In this document: positions 16,107 through 31,100 of the stretch, one piece after another | Layout: each line of letters begins with the position of its first letter | Position numbering within the stretch: position 1 is the first letter of the stretch | NCBI GenBank assembly: GCA_031267295.1 | Contig: JAIRZI010000034.1 | Location: forward strand, 1-53,354 | Source: Propionibacteriaceae bacterium | GTDB taxonomy: Bacteria; Actinomycetota; Actinomycetes; Propionibacteriales; Propionibacteriaceae | Direction of reading: 5' to 3' | DNA length: 53,354 nucleotides | Translations under genes and position numbers: made by a program | The notes under the pieces: model-generated | Seen by the model: only the letters and a program-made list of their open reading frames with translations | Databases searched by the model: none | Told to the model about the DNA's origin: nothing

Positions 16107-19100
16107 ATGTCGCATATTTCTACAGAAAATTCTTGTCCGCACTCAGAAAACAAGAAAGCACCGAGCCGAACTCGACGTTTAGCGGCTCTTAGCTTGCTAG
16201 TAGCTTTAAGTATCAGCGTGTCGGGGCTTAACGCTCAGGGAGAACCCGGTGATTCGCAAACGGATACCAGTGATAAGACATCGGCGCCGAATCTGGTCTC
16301 GAACGTAGTAGCGGAGAGCGGTACACAAAGTGGTGATTCAACTGCCACCGAAGCGCAGCAGAACAAGCCCATCCGACAGATTGTCAAGGCGGCAATAGCA
16401 GACATAAATCCCGATCTGCGAGTTGTTATTACCAGCGGTGCAGCTACGGTGGCCGCCGGGCAAAGTGCCACCATCAGCCTAGAAATCCATGCGCAAGGAT
16501 TAACGGTCGCTATCGGTGCAGGAGTGCTTATCGTGCTGCCAGTGCATCTAGACTCCGCCCACACCACCGCACCAACCACCGGTGATGCCGCCGTGCAGTA
16601 TGTAGATAACTACACCATTCCCGGCACTAACACCACGTTGCCGCACGCACTGTTGATTTGGAAGTTATCCAGCAACGGCGGTGTTTATGTGCCAAACCTT
16701 ATGGTGAACTATCAGTTTGAAAACGGTTCCACTCCCGACGGCTTCACCTTGCCCATTCAGGCATATATCTTTGAAGCTATCGGCATCTCCGGCCCCAGTC
16801 AGGTTGGCAGCGGCGTACGGGACACTGCCGGACACAACATCAGCAACACCCTTACGCTAAGCGCTAGCGCAGATGAGGTTTGGGGTGTTATCAAATCGAT
16901 CGATTCACCAGCAAACGTCGGAGATCAAATCTTCACAGCACTGCGCGAACGCAGTTATGCAGACGTTATTGCTGATGGTGATGCGGAAGACAACCATACG
17001 ATCATCTACCACATCACCATTGAATCTAACAAGGCTGTTGGTCAAAACGGTCGCATCTTTATGAAAAATATCCACATCAGCGATACGCTCTCCGGGTTCC
17101 TAGCTACGGGAGTTCCAACAGCAATCAGTGTGAACGAATTGGCCTCTGGCGGAGTTAAAACCCCGATCACTGCCGCCATCACGGGTACCACAAATCGTCA
17201 GATCGACTTCGATGTACCTGGCGTTGACGCTACAACTTTTTCTGGAAGTCGCACCTTTGAAGTTAGTGTCGTTTTCGATAAAGATGATTACAGCAACCGC
17301 TATGGACAAACACCGATTCTCACTAGCCCTCACCAGATAACCAACACGGCTACGCTGTCTTACACACCTGTTACTACCGGTAGTACTCATTTCAGCGCTG
17401 CCAGTAGCGCCGAGGTGGCGTTTGGTTGGGTTCAACAGAAACCAACGCTACCGACACTTACCTTAAACAAACTGCTATACGCTTCCGCCACTTCGCGTAA
17501 CTACACCCTGGAGATGGCAAAAGTATGGGAAAGTAACTCAGCACTTAGCGCCGGCGATGAGTCAAATGTGACGTTCACTTTAGCTAAAGTTGTCTCCTGC
17601 TCCGGTCCTGATAGTTCTATTATCATCACCGGACCCGGTGCGCTAAGTCGCAGCGCGAAACTGATTTTGAACAATTCTGCGTCGTTAGCGCAGTTTCCTA
17701 ACGTTGATCCCGGTTGCTATCGGCTTTATGAAAATGTTGGCATCAATGCGAACGTGACTGCCGCTAATGTCAACCCCACAACTGGGATGTTAGTTGAAGT
17801 CACCCAGCCAAACGCGCAGGGGGTATCGCAACTTTTTGTCAACGGCATTGATTACACGTTGCCTTCTAAATATGTTGACTTCACCAACACCGCTAACTCC
17901 AACGGGTTCATCAAAGTTTATACCAAGCGGCAGCAGCCGTTCATGTACCCGGCGCAGTATACGGACTTCCACGGCGTACTTGGCCTTTATGCTTCCGCTA
18001 CGGCGACCACACCGCTTTACAAAGCTAATTATTCCGGCACTGACGCGGGCGGCGATTATGTGTTATTTGAAGACGTTCCGCTCACCACTACTTTTTATGT
18101 GAAAGACGAAACGGGCGATACTCGTTGGGTGTTGCGTTCCGTCGAGTTACACACCGGTGGTATTACCCCCAGCGTACCCACTTCGGGTAACGAAACCGTC
18201 ACGGTAGCGAACTCCACCTTGAATGTTTACACTGCGTTTTTGCAGTCAAATTACGGTGGTATGCGCGCTGGTAAATTGTTGCAAAATCCCGACGGTAGTT
18301 TCGACACCACAACCAACTTTCTGGCTACCTACAAGCTGTATCCATTCAATGGCGCTACCTGCTCATCGACTGCGCTAACAGAAATGGTGAACGGCCATCC
18401 GCAAGATGTCACTTTTGCGTTAAACAACCGCACGGTGGCATATGTTGGCAAAGAGTTCCCAAGCGGAACTTACTGTGTGCGCGAAGTTGCGCTACTATCT
18501 GGCGCAGTTGATTTATCGCACCGCTATGCGCTTTATCAAGGTGACAATTTACGTGTCACCATCACTGCTGGTTCATATTCAGGCGAACTCAGCATCGCGA
18601 ACGGTACCAGTGACGTGATCGTCTGGCCACAACCTGCGAACGGTACCGCCGACCCGGGCATAGGTAGCGACGCAACCGGTGTGCGCTCGGAGAACATTGG
18701 AGTGAATCGTCACGTCAATACGGCAAAGTTTGGCCAGTTGGCGGTTCGTAACTTTAATGGTGCGGGTGAGGCGCTAGGCGATCAGTTCACTATCACCAAA
18801 ACCGACTTTAATGCCATCACCGATAGTTGGTGGGCTGCTGCTGGTAGCAAGAACATCACGGTTCCCGATAGCGGCGACTATCGTGAATTTTTACCTGCTG
18901 GTTCTTATACGCTCACTCCTTACAACGTGCCCGCCGATCAGGTGTTACTAGAATCTATGGGTGGAGATAACATTGTTACTTCTGCGACTACGCTTAATGT
19001 GAATATTGCAACTGCTACGATGGCCACGGCGGTCGGTCAACCCGCAGTTGGTGCCCCTGGCGGCCATCTGAACCCCGGTGCTATGAACCCGGCTTCGGTG

Positions 19101-22100
19101 CAAACTGTCGCTTTCGTTTGGAAGTTCAAACCGCGAGCTACGCTCATCAAGCAGCGAGTAAACAGTGGCACGTCAACTACCGCCAGCGATGGAATGGCAA
19201 ACGCTAGATTCGCGCTCTATATCCTAGACGGTGCCAACTATGAGTTTGTGGATACCTTTACCCCAAATATTAGTAGTGGGGTGATCGCCACCGGCAATTT
19301 AGCGGCTGGCACTTACCTACTGGCGGAAACCACGTTGCCAAGCAGTAATTTTGTAGCGCCGAGCTACCTTACTTCCACAACTATTTTTCCAACAACTGCC
19401 GGTTCCGCCATCTTGCAGACCACTGCCGAGGCGTATTTGGGAAACTATGTAAAGAAGTTCCAAGTGAGCGCAGCGGATTATGGTGATACCGCCGCTAGTA
19501 GTCTCACTTTGCCGCAAGGCACGCTACGAAACATCCCATTGAATACCATCGTGATTAGCAAACGTAACGCCAGCGACAACACCGGTATCAACGGTGCCGT
19601 GTTCACGTTATGCGCTACGCAAAACTGCTCTGCGGGCACCGACCCAATTAGTACTAACACCACTGCTGGTAGCGCCATAGCGACTTTTAACAACTTAACT
19701 CCGGGTACTTACTACCTGCGAGAAGCAAACACTCCGGCTGCGTATGTTATGAGCGGCGCGGTTCTCAAGGTTGAGATCAATTCTGACGGTTGGCCAGCTT
19801 TGGCGTGGATCGGTACTGCGCCTCCGGGTGCCGTATTAAACCCCACGGTAGCTTCTGATGGCAGCACGCAGAACTCCACAGCGCTCACTTGGACTAACGC
19901 CGTGCGACCAGATATCAAGTTTGAGAAGCAAGGGGAGTTGTTGGAGTGGAACGATAAGGGCGAACGCGGCAGCCAAGCGCTCAGCGGCGCTTGTTTCACT
20001 CTGCGTGATGATTCCGGCAGTTACTATGAGAGTGATAGTTCAGGCAATGTGAGCAAATCCAACCCACAACCCGCAGTTCCTGGCGACGCTGCTCAGATAT
20101 GTTCCGACACATTCGGCAATATTCAATTGAAACAGATCAACCCGCTAGAAAAATACTATTTTAATGAGGTTGTTGTTCCGCCGATTCCTGGCTCCGGTGC
20201 CACTGCTGGATTGTCGTATGAACCGCTACAGGTGCGATTCAGTTTTGCATGGCGGGCGGCGGCTAGCAATCCGGCGCGCACCGCCGGTTACTATCTGGTA
20301 CGGGGTCACGATAATGACAAAGAGTATCCAGGTTGGTGGGTATCACAAGGTAGCGAAAGCGACGTTTATTACGAGCTAATGAACCGGGTAGCTGAGTATC
20401 ACATCGAGTTATACAAGCTGCCGGTCAAGCTATATGACGATACCAGCGTGGCAAATGGCTTTGTGGCGGACTTTCAAGATAACGAAACCAGTTGGTCTGA
20501 CGTGGTTATCGCCGATGCCAAGTTCGCAGTTCATGCGTATGATCCCAATAACGCGCCTTCCTATCGGGGTGCATTAGTTGACACCATCGTTGTTGGTGCG
20601 AATAGCATGGTCGGCAGCAACGTGGGTTGGTCGAAAGGGTTACCTGCCGGCAGATACGTGATTGAAGAAATCAAAGCGGCACGATACTACGGTGCATTGA
20701 ACGTTTGGGGAGTTTCCGGTAGCGGTGCCACCAAGCCACGCGGTGATCAGAGCACGTCTGTTTACTACCAGGGGCCGAACAAAGTTCCTAGCGATATTCC
20801 CAGCACCGTTGATACTAACTGGATTCCGGTTACCGACCCACGCAGCGGCACTATAGGGCAAGGTGTAGTGATCGAGTTGGGACAAGGATCGTTGGGTACC
20901 GACGACCCTGAAACCGAAGTCAACGAAGGTGATCGACAGATCACTTTTGCCAATAGCAATCGTCTGCTACCTGATCCCAGTAAGTTAGCTTCGCGCATGG
21001 TGCGCGACTTCGCTGAGAAAGATGGATTCCGACTGAATATCCTCACCGGTGTATATGAGCGTGAGACTCGGTTGGGCGGTATTGAGTTCGACGTGTATCC
21101 GGCTTATCGCAGCGAAAGCGGAGGCTATATACAGCTACCTACCATCGATAACAAGCCGATTACTACGGTGCGTTCTAGCGACTGGAACACCACCGAACTG
21201 CGGCAGGCGCAGTTTATGAGTGAGTATTACGACATCTCACGAGTGTTCTACTGCTCCGCTCAACCTAGTGGATCATGTGCCGACTGGGACACTTACACCT
21301 GGGATGTAAACACTGACGATACAAACGGAGATGGCGTAGAACAGGAGAATGAGCGAGTATATCGCTATCGCAACTATGCTCTCAATCTTGCTCCGAATGG
21401 CAGCAAAGGTGCCACTATGTCTCACGGAGACGTTGTGGATGGCATGATCAACTGGAGCGCTCCAGCAGCGGCAGCTATCAAATATGCTTACGCCAACGCC
21501 TACGACCAATGGAGCGTAGTTTTTGTCGAGAAACCGAAAGACAACGGAAACGACTGCCCCGGCAACCCGAACGCACTCAACAACTACTGCTCGCCACTAC
21601 CAAGTAGCTATGAATGGGACCCAGCTAACTTGCCGACCTTTGGGGTGACGATGGAAGATCGCAGTACGGCGTTCGCTACCTATTACACTAACGGTGATTC
21701 CATTATGGGAACTCCTAGCTGTTCCAGTGGTTTAGGCTGCACTGACGGGCATCGTGACCCGGAACCGTTCAGCTTCCCGAACTACCGGGGTACCGGCTAC
21801 CTCAAGGTAGATAAGTTCTCCGAAGTGAAAGACGAGAAGAACGAGAATCTGGCACTAACTGGCGCTACTTTCGAGCTATATGCCGTTGACCCAGCGTATG
21901 CCGATTTCTCAACTGCCGCAGGGATGGCGGACTCTTTGGCGCACGCTACCTTACTGAAAGCCGATAAAGGTATAGCGGCGGCTCAAGTGACGATACCGTT
22001 CACTGTGGGACCGGTGAAAACTCTGAAACTACCAGCAGGTACCTATCTGTTGCTAGAGATGGGTGTGCCCGCAAACTACAACGCTTACGGCTCTTTCACT

Positions 22101-25100
22101 TCCGTCACCTGTCCCGATATGAATAAAGCATGTAGCAATCCAGAGCAAAATCATGCGCTAGATCGCAGTGGCAATTTTCAAACTAATAAGGCTATCGGCC
22201 CCATCTATGTTCCGGAAGCCACCAGTGCGAATCATGCCACCGTGGTCAAAGTGATAGACCGGTTGCGTCCCAGTGCGTCGATCATCAACACTTGGAGTGG
22301 TGCTGTCGTCAACGCAAGCGCATACACGGGTTCTTACAATGTGAGTGTGGCGGCACCTGCTACTTGGATGCCTACCAGCAATCCGGTGGTGTCTGCTGGT
22401 AATGGCGACCCGTCAGGCAAATTGGAGTTCTTAGAAGATGGCGTTTACCGTATGGACTTCGGTGGAATCTGGAACGTTACTGAATGGATACCTAACGCTA
22501 CGGCGCAAACGGATGCAGTTACGTTCGTAGTGGAGAACAGTCGAATTGTTACCACCGGCACCAACCGACCCAAAGTTGGTTCCAGTTACCTTACACAGCT
22601 AGACAAAGTCGGCGACCTCAACTCAGCTCTCGGTGTGGGAGGTAACGGTATTTGGTATGTGGCTAATGCGGATGCAACCCACATAGACATCTATGTGAAT
22701 CACATCGCAAAAGGACAGTTAGTGGTGCTGAAAGGCGGCATTGACGGACAAGGGCAGCTAACAACTGCGCCTGGTGGGTTGGAATCAGCTACTTTCTCGT
22801 ATGACTATGTCAGCCCAGATTCCCCTTGTAATAACGCAACTTGTTCCGGCACCCTGACTTGGACTCCAGCAGATAACGTTAATGGCGGTGCGCGCCGTTC
22901 GCTTGATGCGGGCGTTTACAAAATCACCGAAACAGCTATCACCGGTACCGGTTGGCTCACTGATGGCAATCCGGTTTTTGTAAGCATCGCCACTGCGGGC
23001 GCGGTTTATTTAACTAACAATCCCGGGGGTACTAACCCCGGTAGCACGCAGACGCATCCGCTGCTACCGTCAAACACCCCGGCGACTTTCTATAACGTCT
23101 CCAGTTCCGGCACGTTTGAAGTTAAAAAATTCTCGGACTCTGCGGCAACCATCAATCTGCAAGGAGCCGAGTTTGATGTTTACCCAACCAGCGACGGTAG
23201 TACCCCAAGTGGGGCCGCAGTGGCACACGTCACCTATAGCTTGACCACGCAGCGCTATGAGTTTACGGTTGCTGCGGGTAGCTACCTGCTACGAGAGACG
23301 CTTGCTCCGAGTGGTTACGGTTTGCGTGATGATTACATTCCGGTCACGGTAACTGCGGGCGCTTCGTCAAAGTATTTTGGCTATGAGCACGCCGATAACG
23401 TCAACGTCAAAGCGGTGCTTGATCCCGTTCCTTTGAAGTTCGACGTTGCCAAAGAAACGACGTTCCCCGCTATCGGCAATGTGGGGCAGGCAGGTTATCT
23501 CCCCGCTCGCGAAACTCGTGTTGGCTCGTTGCCGATGTATCTGTGGAAGCGTGTTTCCCCTGGTGACAACACCAAAGTCAACTTTGATTTAGTGGCACCG
23601 AACGCTGGCGGTTATGTGTACACCTTGCCGGAAGGCGCACCCTCATACGCTGATGGGCCGAGTGTGGGTGCTGCTCGATTCTCAATTGATCGACCTGGTG
23701 AGTATCGTGTCACCGAATTGGTGGCGGCAACTCACAGTTATCTGATGACGAACTGCGATTACAAAGTGCAGGGCGCAGTTTTGGAACCGAACGGTTGCGG
23801 AGCCGACATCGCGTACAACGTTGGTGATGTGGGTACTCTTCCAGATACGGCGCTGCTTGGTCGGGCGGCTTCCATCTTCGTTGTTTATGATTCGGCTACT
23901 AACACGTTGGTAGTAGATAAGTCGCAGCCACTTCCTGATTGGAAACCAGCTACCTCTACCGACCCCACCACCGGCAACCACTACGGCGAACTGATCGTCA
24001 ATAACCCATTTGCGGGTTATGTAGTTACGGTACAAAAGTTCGATGCTCTCACCGGCAAATTGGTGAATACAGCAGGCGCTGGTTTTGGTCAATATGACAC
24101 TAAGGCGAACGCATTAGCTGGCGGTAGAGGGGCTGGCGTGCCGCCGGATGTTGGCAAACAGCAGTATCTTATCGTCAACGATAGCGGCGTATCCGCATTC
24201 AACCCGGATTACACTTCGATAGTTGACCCGCGTCTTAAAGAAGATGACAACAACTCCACCACATTAGTTTGGTGGATACGCGAAGAAGCTGCGCCTACCG
24301 GTTACTTGCTGAGCGACTGGTTTGGCGATCTCATTAAACGGGTGGATGTGGATGTCACCTCCACTGTGGCGCAACAGTATGTGGTGCAGTTCTATGATGG
24401 CAAAGCCACCACAACTGCGCTGGCAGTTCTTAAAAACATCAAAGAAGGTTCTGTTGGTTCCAGCAGTAACCAAGTGAGCACCTCGCTTATCAACAGCGGA
24501 TTTAGCACCACTTACACTATGCAACCGAACGCCTTGGAAAACACCATTCCAATGTTGAATTATCAAGTGGCGGATGGCTCCGTCAGCACTGCGGCGTTCG
24601 CTTTTTATGGCCCAGATAAAGCCACCGGTGCCAGTACGTTGTTGCAACCTGCGCCAGTTGGAACTGGCCCAATGCCGACGTACGCATTCAGTACTGTGCG
24701 CATTGGACGTAGCGTGGCGTACCAGAGTGCGGCAGATTTGTCCGCTGATTGGGATGACGGCAAAAGCGCTCCCGGTAGTAACGCTCATAGCAACCCAGTG
24801 TGGGCGCGCGTGAACGGTAGTGCCTGGCAACTGCTTGACGCTACTAAGACGTTTACTGTGCCTACTGCCACAGCAAACTATCTGAACATTGAGTACACTT
24901 CAGCACGTCCCGGAGTTGACCCAAGCCCGTTCGACCACAGTGCCACTCCGGCTATCTACCAAGGGGATCCGTTTGTGGGTTCCTACTTCACACCCGGCCT
25001 CATCGAAACTGATGTGACGTTTGACAAGTGGGTTCCGACCTATCAGCGTCCCGAAGTTTCGCGCATTGACAACACCGTGACGATTTCAGCAACTCCGTAC

Positions 25101-28100
25101 GATAACACCGTTTTAGCTACGGCCACCAGCACGGCAAGTATCACCGTTCCGGTAGCAGATCGTGCAAAGATCGCAGTAGGGCTAGGTTGTACCGATGTTA
25201 AATGCGATCCGACACAAACTCCAGATGTCAATCAGCGAAAGTTTTTCCCAGGTCAGAATGCGCAGTTCACTATTTCGGCGATGAATGAAGACCCGAACTT
25301 GAACTATACGTATCCGGTGTTGCTGGCTTATATGGATTCCGCTATGTTCTCTATGGCTAACTCCGGCGGCAGTGCAATTTACACTGCTTATGTGGTGGAT
25401 AAACAGGGTGTCCGTACGCCTTACTCTGGCACTTGCCACTACGCCGAGTTCGGTTCAGTGGGGAGTTGGAGTTTCCCGGATATTACTTTGGCTCCCGGTG
25501 AAAAAATACAGTTAGACTTCACCACACGAATCTCCGAAGTGTTAGTAACTCCGGCTCCAGTGAACTACGCCTACGTCACTTCGGGGGTACAACCGTTACT
25601 GCCGAGCGATAAATACCCAACGGGTGCGGCGATTGACGGCGACGCTGGTTGTCGACCAAGCGGTGTGATAAGCGCGCCGGGGTTTGCACACTGCGGTGAT
25701 CGGGTATATGACCAGAGTGCTGCCGGCACATATCCCAGTGCGGCAAACGCACAATGGCGAATTGATGATTGGAATCGGTTGAATGCACTGTCGGGTTTCA
25801 ACCCTGCCAACTATGGCCTATTCGTGCGCACCGAAAAATCTGACTTTGTTATAAACTCCACTGGGTCGGTCACTCGGGGCAAATTCGTAAAGGTTAACAA
25901 CGCTCAGTTCACCTCTTCGGCGACACCGTTGGCGCTCAATCTGGGTGATGAGGTCACTTTCCGGATTGCCATTGAAAACGGCCAAGACAACGCGATCTCC
26001 CCAGTGAATAGTGTTACCAATATCCGCGTCACCGACGTGTTGCCGTTCCCAGCCGATGGACGTGGCACCACTTGGAGTGCGGCGTTGCGCAAGGTCTGGG
26101 AATACAAGGCTGGCTCGTTGACGCTACGCACCTCGAATGGTACGGTGATTCCCGCCTCAAATTACAGTGTTTATTCTTCCGATGCCGTTAGTAGCTCCGT
26201 GTTGGCGGACGTGAACGCCTGGCGGAACGGAACTATCGTTTCGACCCCGGGGATAAGCGCTACTGCTACCTCGTTCTATTTAAGTTTCGGTGCGATGGCT
26301 GCTCCTGGTTCTGCAGCAACTAACTATCTGTTGCAGCCGGGTGAAGTGTTGTTTGTTGAGTACACTATGGCGTTTAACGGTTGGCAACCAGATCACATCG
26401 CTTTGTTGAACGACAACATCAATAAGGTGGCTGCGAACAATTTCAACGTAGAGTTCCAGACGGTTAACTCTTCACAGACTCTCGGTCAAAATATCGAGTT
26501 CAACTCCAACACTGTTGGGGTGGAGTTGAAAGCAAACAAGGTCGCTATCTCCGGTCACGCTTGGGAAGACAGCAACTACGACGGTATTCGACAACCGAGT
26601 GAAACGTTGCTAGCCAACGTGCCGGTTGCGTTGTGGCGTTCTGTTGCCGGTGGCGCATGGACACAGGTGAGCGCACCAACTGGGGTGACATTCCCTAGTG
26701 TGACAGGCGCGAACGGTGAATATGCGTTTACAGATTTGGAATCTAGCGCAGGTGACGGCACTGGCGCTATTCAGTATCGAGTGAGTTTCGCTACTCCTGC
26801 CACCAGCGTTTGGACATATACCGTAAAGGATGCCGGTAGCGATGACACCATTGACTCCGATGTGTACGCAACTACAAGCGGCGGCAGTACCGCCGGTCAG
26901 ACGGCAGCTTTCACAGTGTACTCCAATAAGACTGACGTGGATGCCGGTATGTACCAGCTCAGTACTATTTCGGGAGTGGTCTGGGAAGATTTGAACGACG
27001 ACGGGTTGCAAGATGACGGTGTAGTTCCTTGGCCGCATAATGTGCTAGGCACCACCGTGACGTTGCACGGTGTCGCTGCTTCCGGTACCGTCATCAACCG
27101 TAACGCTGTGGTGAACTCCGACGGCACTTTCAGCTTCGGTGATTTGCTAGCTGGTAACTATAAAGTGAGCTTTAATAAAGCAGCGGTGAACGCCAGCGGT
27201 GTTACTTTCAAGTGGGCGTTGTATCAAGTTGGTGGCGGCGGCAACGCCAGTAGCGACTCTGATGCCAACTGGGCGGCAGCCGCTAGTGGTAGTGGCACCA
27301 GGGAAATTGACTCAGTGGATACTGGCGATCTTACTCTGGGCTATGCAAGCGCGCTGGAGCATATCGCGGCTGGTGTGGTGCCTACTGTGAACATCTCTGG
27401 ACGGGTGTGGGAAGATACTAATTTTAATGGTGTCCAAGAAGCTAGCGAGCCTTTCCTCAAAGATGTAGCGGTAGCGCTGTGGCGCTATCGCAACGGAGCT
27501 TTCACTCAGCTAACGGCAGCCGATGTCAGTCTAGGCGGCGCATTCGCTACGGCGAGCGCGGCGAGCGACGGTAGCTATGCGTTTAGCGGTTTGAAGTGGT
27601 ACGCCGATGGCAGTTATCAGGTGCGTTTTGATATGCCGCCTGCTGCTGGGCAGCCTTGGTTCCGAACAGCTCGCCAAGTGACTAGCGCTACAGCGAGCAG
27701 CGATTCGGACGCTTATGCGGTGGCGGATGCTACGGCGACACCGCCGATCACACCAGGCGACACGGCACTGCTGATGTCCAATACGCTCAATCTCGACGCT
27801 GGCTATTATCGATTGTCAAAGATCACTGGTTATGTTTGGCACGATACCAACAAAAATGGCGTACAGGATAGTGCAGAACCGCCAGTCACCGGCGTGGTTA
27901 TCACCTTATGGCACTCCGTCGATGGTGGCGCAACCTATACTCAAGTTAGCGCTACGGCGGCTTCGGTAACCACCAGCAGCACTGGTCGTTATGAGTTCAA
28001 CGAACTACGCCCTGGTCGCTATCGGGTGTTGTTTGATAAAACAAATATCAGCCACGCATCGTTGACGTATCAGTGGACAACGCGCAGTGCTGGAACGGAT

Positions 28101-31100
28101 ATTACTATCGACTCCGACGCTGACCCGTACGTGGACACCGGTAGCGCAACTTCGGCCAGCCCATTGGCGCAGGTGAAAGATATTGACTTAACCTACAATT
28201 TGGCTATCAACAATATTGATGGCGGCATTGTCAGTGACTTGAAGTATTTAAGCGGTCATGTTTGGGAAGACAGAAACTATGATGCCAAATCTGATAACGC
28301 CACTGCTGACACTGCTTGGAGCGCTGTGGTGGTAAATCTTTACTACTCCGATGATAACGGTGTGACGTACGGTAGTGCGCCGTATGCCACTGCCGTCACT
28401 GACGCAAGCGGCAACTATATGTTCACTGGACCGACTGGAGACCCTGGTGCCGGAGTGAGTTTTGGAACCAACATCGCTTATCGGATTGAAGTGGTTATGC
28501 CTACCCCAGCTACCGGCACCACGATAGAGTTCACGACAGCAAACGCAGCTACTGACGATACCATCGATTCTGATGTGATTCCGGTGCCTGCCAGCAACGT
28601 AGCTCGATGTGACGGTATCACCGCTCCTATGGCGGTGGATGCCGGCCTATACCGACTCGGTTCGCTCTCTGGTTTAGTTTGGGAAGACTTAAACGGCAAT
28701 GGCATTCGTGATGATGGCACTTCGGCTTGGCCGCACAATGTAACCGCCACTACGGTGCAGTTGAAAGGCACGGATGCGACTGGCGTAGTTGTGAACCAGA
28801 ACGCAACGGTTAACTCCGCAACTGGCGCTTTCAATTTTTCAGGATTAAAGACGGCGGATGCTGCCGGTTATACGTTGAGTTTCAACAAATCAGCGGTGAG
28901 TGCGCCGGGCATCAATTTCAAATGGACGTTGACGGGGCAGGGTAACGCCGACACTGATTCAGATGCCGCTCACACCGACCCGCAACAGACGACAGCAGCT
29001 AAAACTCCGATTGCGTACTCCTACGCCGGAGTGCTTACAAACTACGATGCCGGTTTGGTTCCTTACCTCACCATCTCTGGTTTGGCTTGGGAAGATACCA
29101 ATTATGACGGAGTGCGTGGGAGCAATGAAACCATGCTGGCACAAGTGCCGTTGGCGTTGTATCAAAGCGTTAACGGTGCTGCAGCGCAGCTAGTGAGTGC
29201 CGCAAACGGGTTCACTTTCCCAACCGAAACTGCCGGAGACGGCACTTATCGATTCGATGGCATACTCTGGTCTGCTGAGCGTAACTACTGGGTGCGGTTC
29301 GGTTTGCCAACTGACACTACTGGTCAACCCTGGACACGCACCGCTCGCAGCGTCGGCAACGATGCGTCAATCGACTCGGATGCCTATCAGAGCGCTGATA
29401 CCAGCAGTACTCCGGCACGGGTAACTGGTGATACGCAGCAGGTGAGCGCCACGGTAGCTAATCTGGATGCTGGTTACTATCGGGTATCGAAGATCACCGG
29501 TTACTTGTGGTATGACATGGACGGTAACGGAATTCAAGACACCAATGAGGGGGCAGTGGCGGCTGTGGTGGTAACACTGCAACGTTGGAATGGTGTTGCC
29601 TGGGAGACGATGACGGACCATCCTGCGCAGACGACCACCGCCAGCGGCAGGTATGAATTCACGCAACTGCGCTCCGGTAGTTATCGGGTGCAGTTTGACA
29701 AGTCTGCGGTACTGAATGACTCCAAGTTTTACTATTGGACGTTGCCAAATGCTGCGGGTGCCACTGCTAGCACGGACTCCGATGCCACTCCTTACGTGGC
29801 TAGCGGAACAGCAACACCTGCTGATTCGTTAGCGGAGAAGCAACCGATAACTTTGGGATATAACGCGGCAGCGGAACATATTGATGGCGGACTACTGCCG
29901 GTGCTCAAGAAGATCGAAGGCCGGGTTTGGGAAGATCGTAACTACGATGGTCTGCAGAATGGGCCGCTTGATACTGCCGATGAACTCTTCGAAAACTCAT
30001 TGCCAGATGTTGCGGTCAAACTGTATCGCTGCGATGATGCGAGCGCCAGTTGGACGTTATATGCGTCCACCGTTACGGATGCCGCCGGGCGGTTCAGTTT
30101 CACCGGAGCGGATGGCAACATTGGCGCTGGTGTGGAGTTCACTACTGGAGTTTCTTATCGGGTAACGGTGTTGACTCCGCAAGCGGACAGCTTTGGCGCT
30201 AACTACTTCTTCACTGCGCAGCAGGTGGGTAGTGATGACTCGCTAGATTCCGATGTCGCTAAAGATGACCCGGTGGATGCTATCACCGGTTACAGCAGTT
30301 CTGCTAGCACAACTGCACCGTTAACGGCTCCGAGTAACACTATCGCCGCAGGACTGTATCGTCTCGGTGACATTACCGGCGTGGTTTGGGAAGATATAAA
30401 CGGTGATGGTGTTCGCAACGATGGGTCAAATATCACCGGACATGATCTGACTACGCTGAACGTCCGTCTTGTCGGCACAGATATTACTGGCGCTTCCAGC
30501 GATCGCAACGCCGTTGTGCAAGCTGACGCTACTTATAGTTTCCGTTCGCTGAAAGCGGGCAACTATGCGCTCACCTTTGATCGAACGGCGTTTGACAGTG
30601 CTACACCGCTGAATAGTTTCCGCTGGTCTCCCGCTCATCAGGGCAGTGATAGCAAGTTGGATTCTGATGCTGCGCCGTTAACCACACAGTATGGTGTCGA
30701 AGCTGAGATTGCGCAGTTAACGCTGGGTTATGCGAGTAGCGCGAGCTATCAGGATGCCGGTGTGGTGCCTTTCATCCACATCAGTGGTTTCGTTTGGTAT
30801 GACGACAATCGTGACGGCGAATTGAACGACGCTGAAACTAGCGCGCCGAATGTGACCGTGACGCTTTGGCGGGCGGAAGCTAAAGTAAGCGGTGGCTACT
30901 ACAACGAACGAGTAGTGACGAGTACGCTTACCGATTCGGATGGTCGCTATTTATTTGATGAACTGCCTTACCAACCAGCGGCGTACTACAAGGTGGCGTT
31001 TACTAACCCGGATACCAAGAAACACCTATTTACCACTGCTGGCAAGCATCATACGGCGGTTAATGTGGTGCGAGATGCGCATTCTAACGAGCAGTTGGAG

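Noticed and set aside
23682-24830. Minus-strand ORFs of 136 and 188 aa inside the giant gene
   Set aside because: Antisense to a convincing modular coding sequence; compositions are not protein-like.
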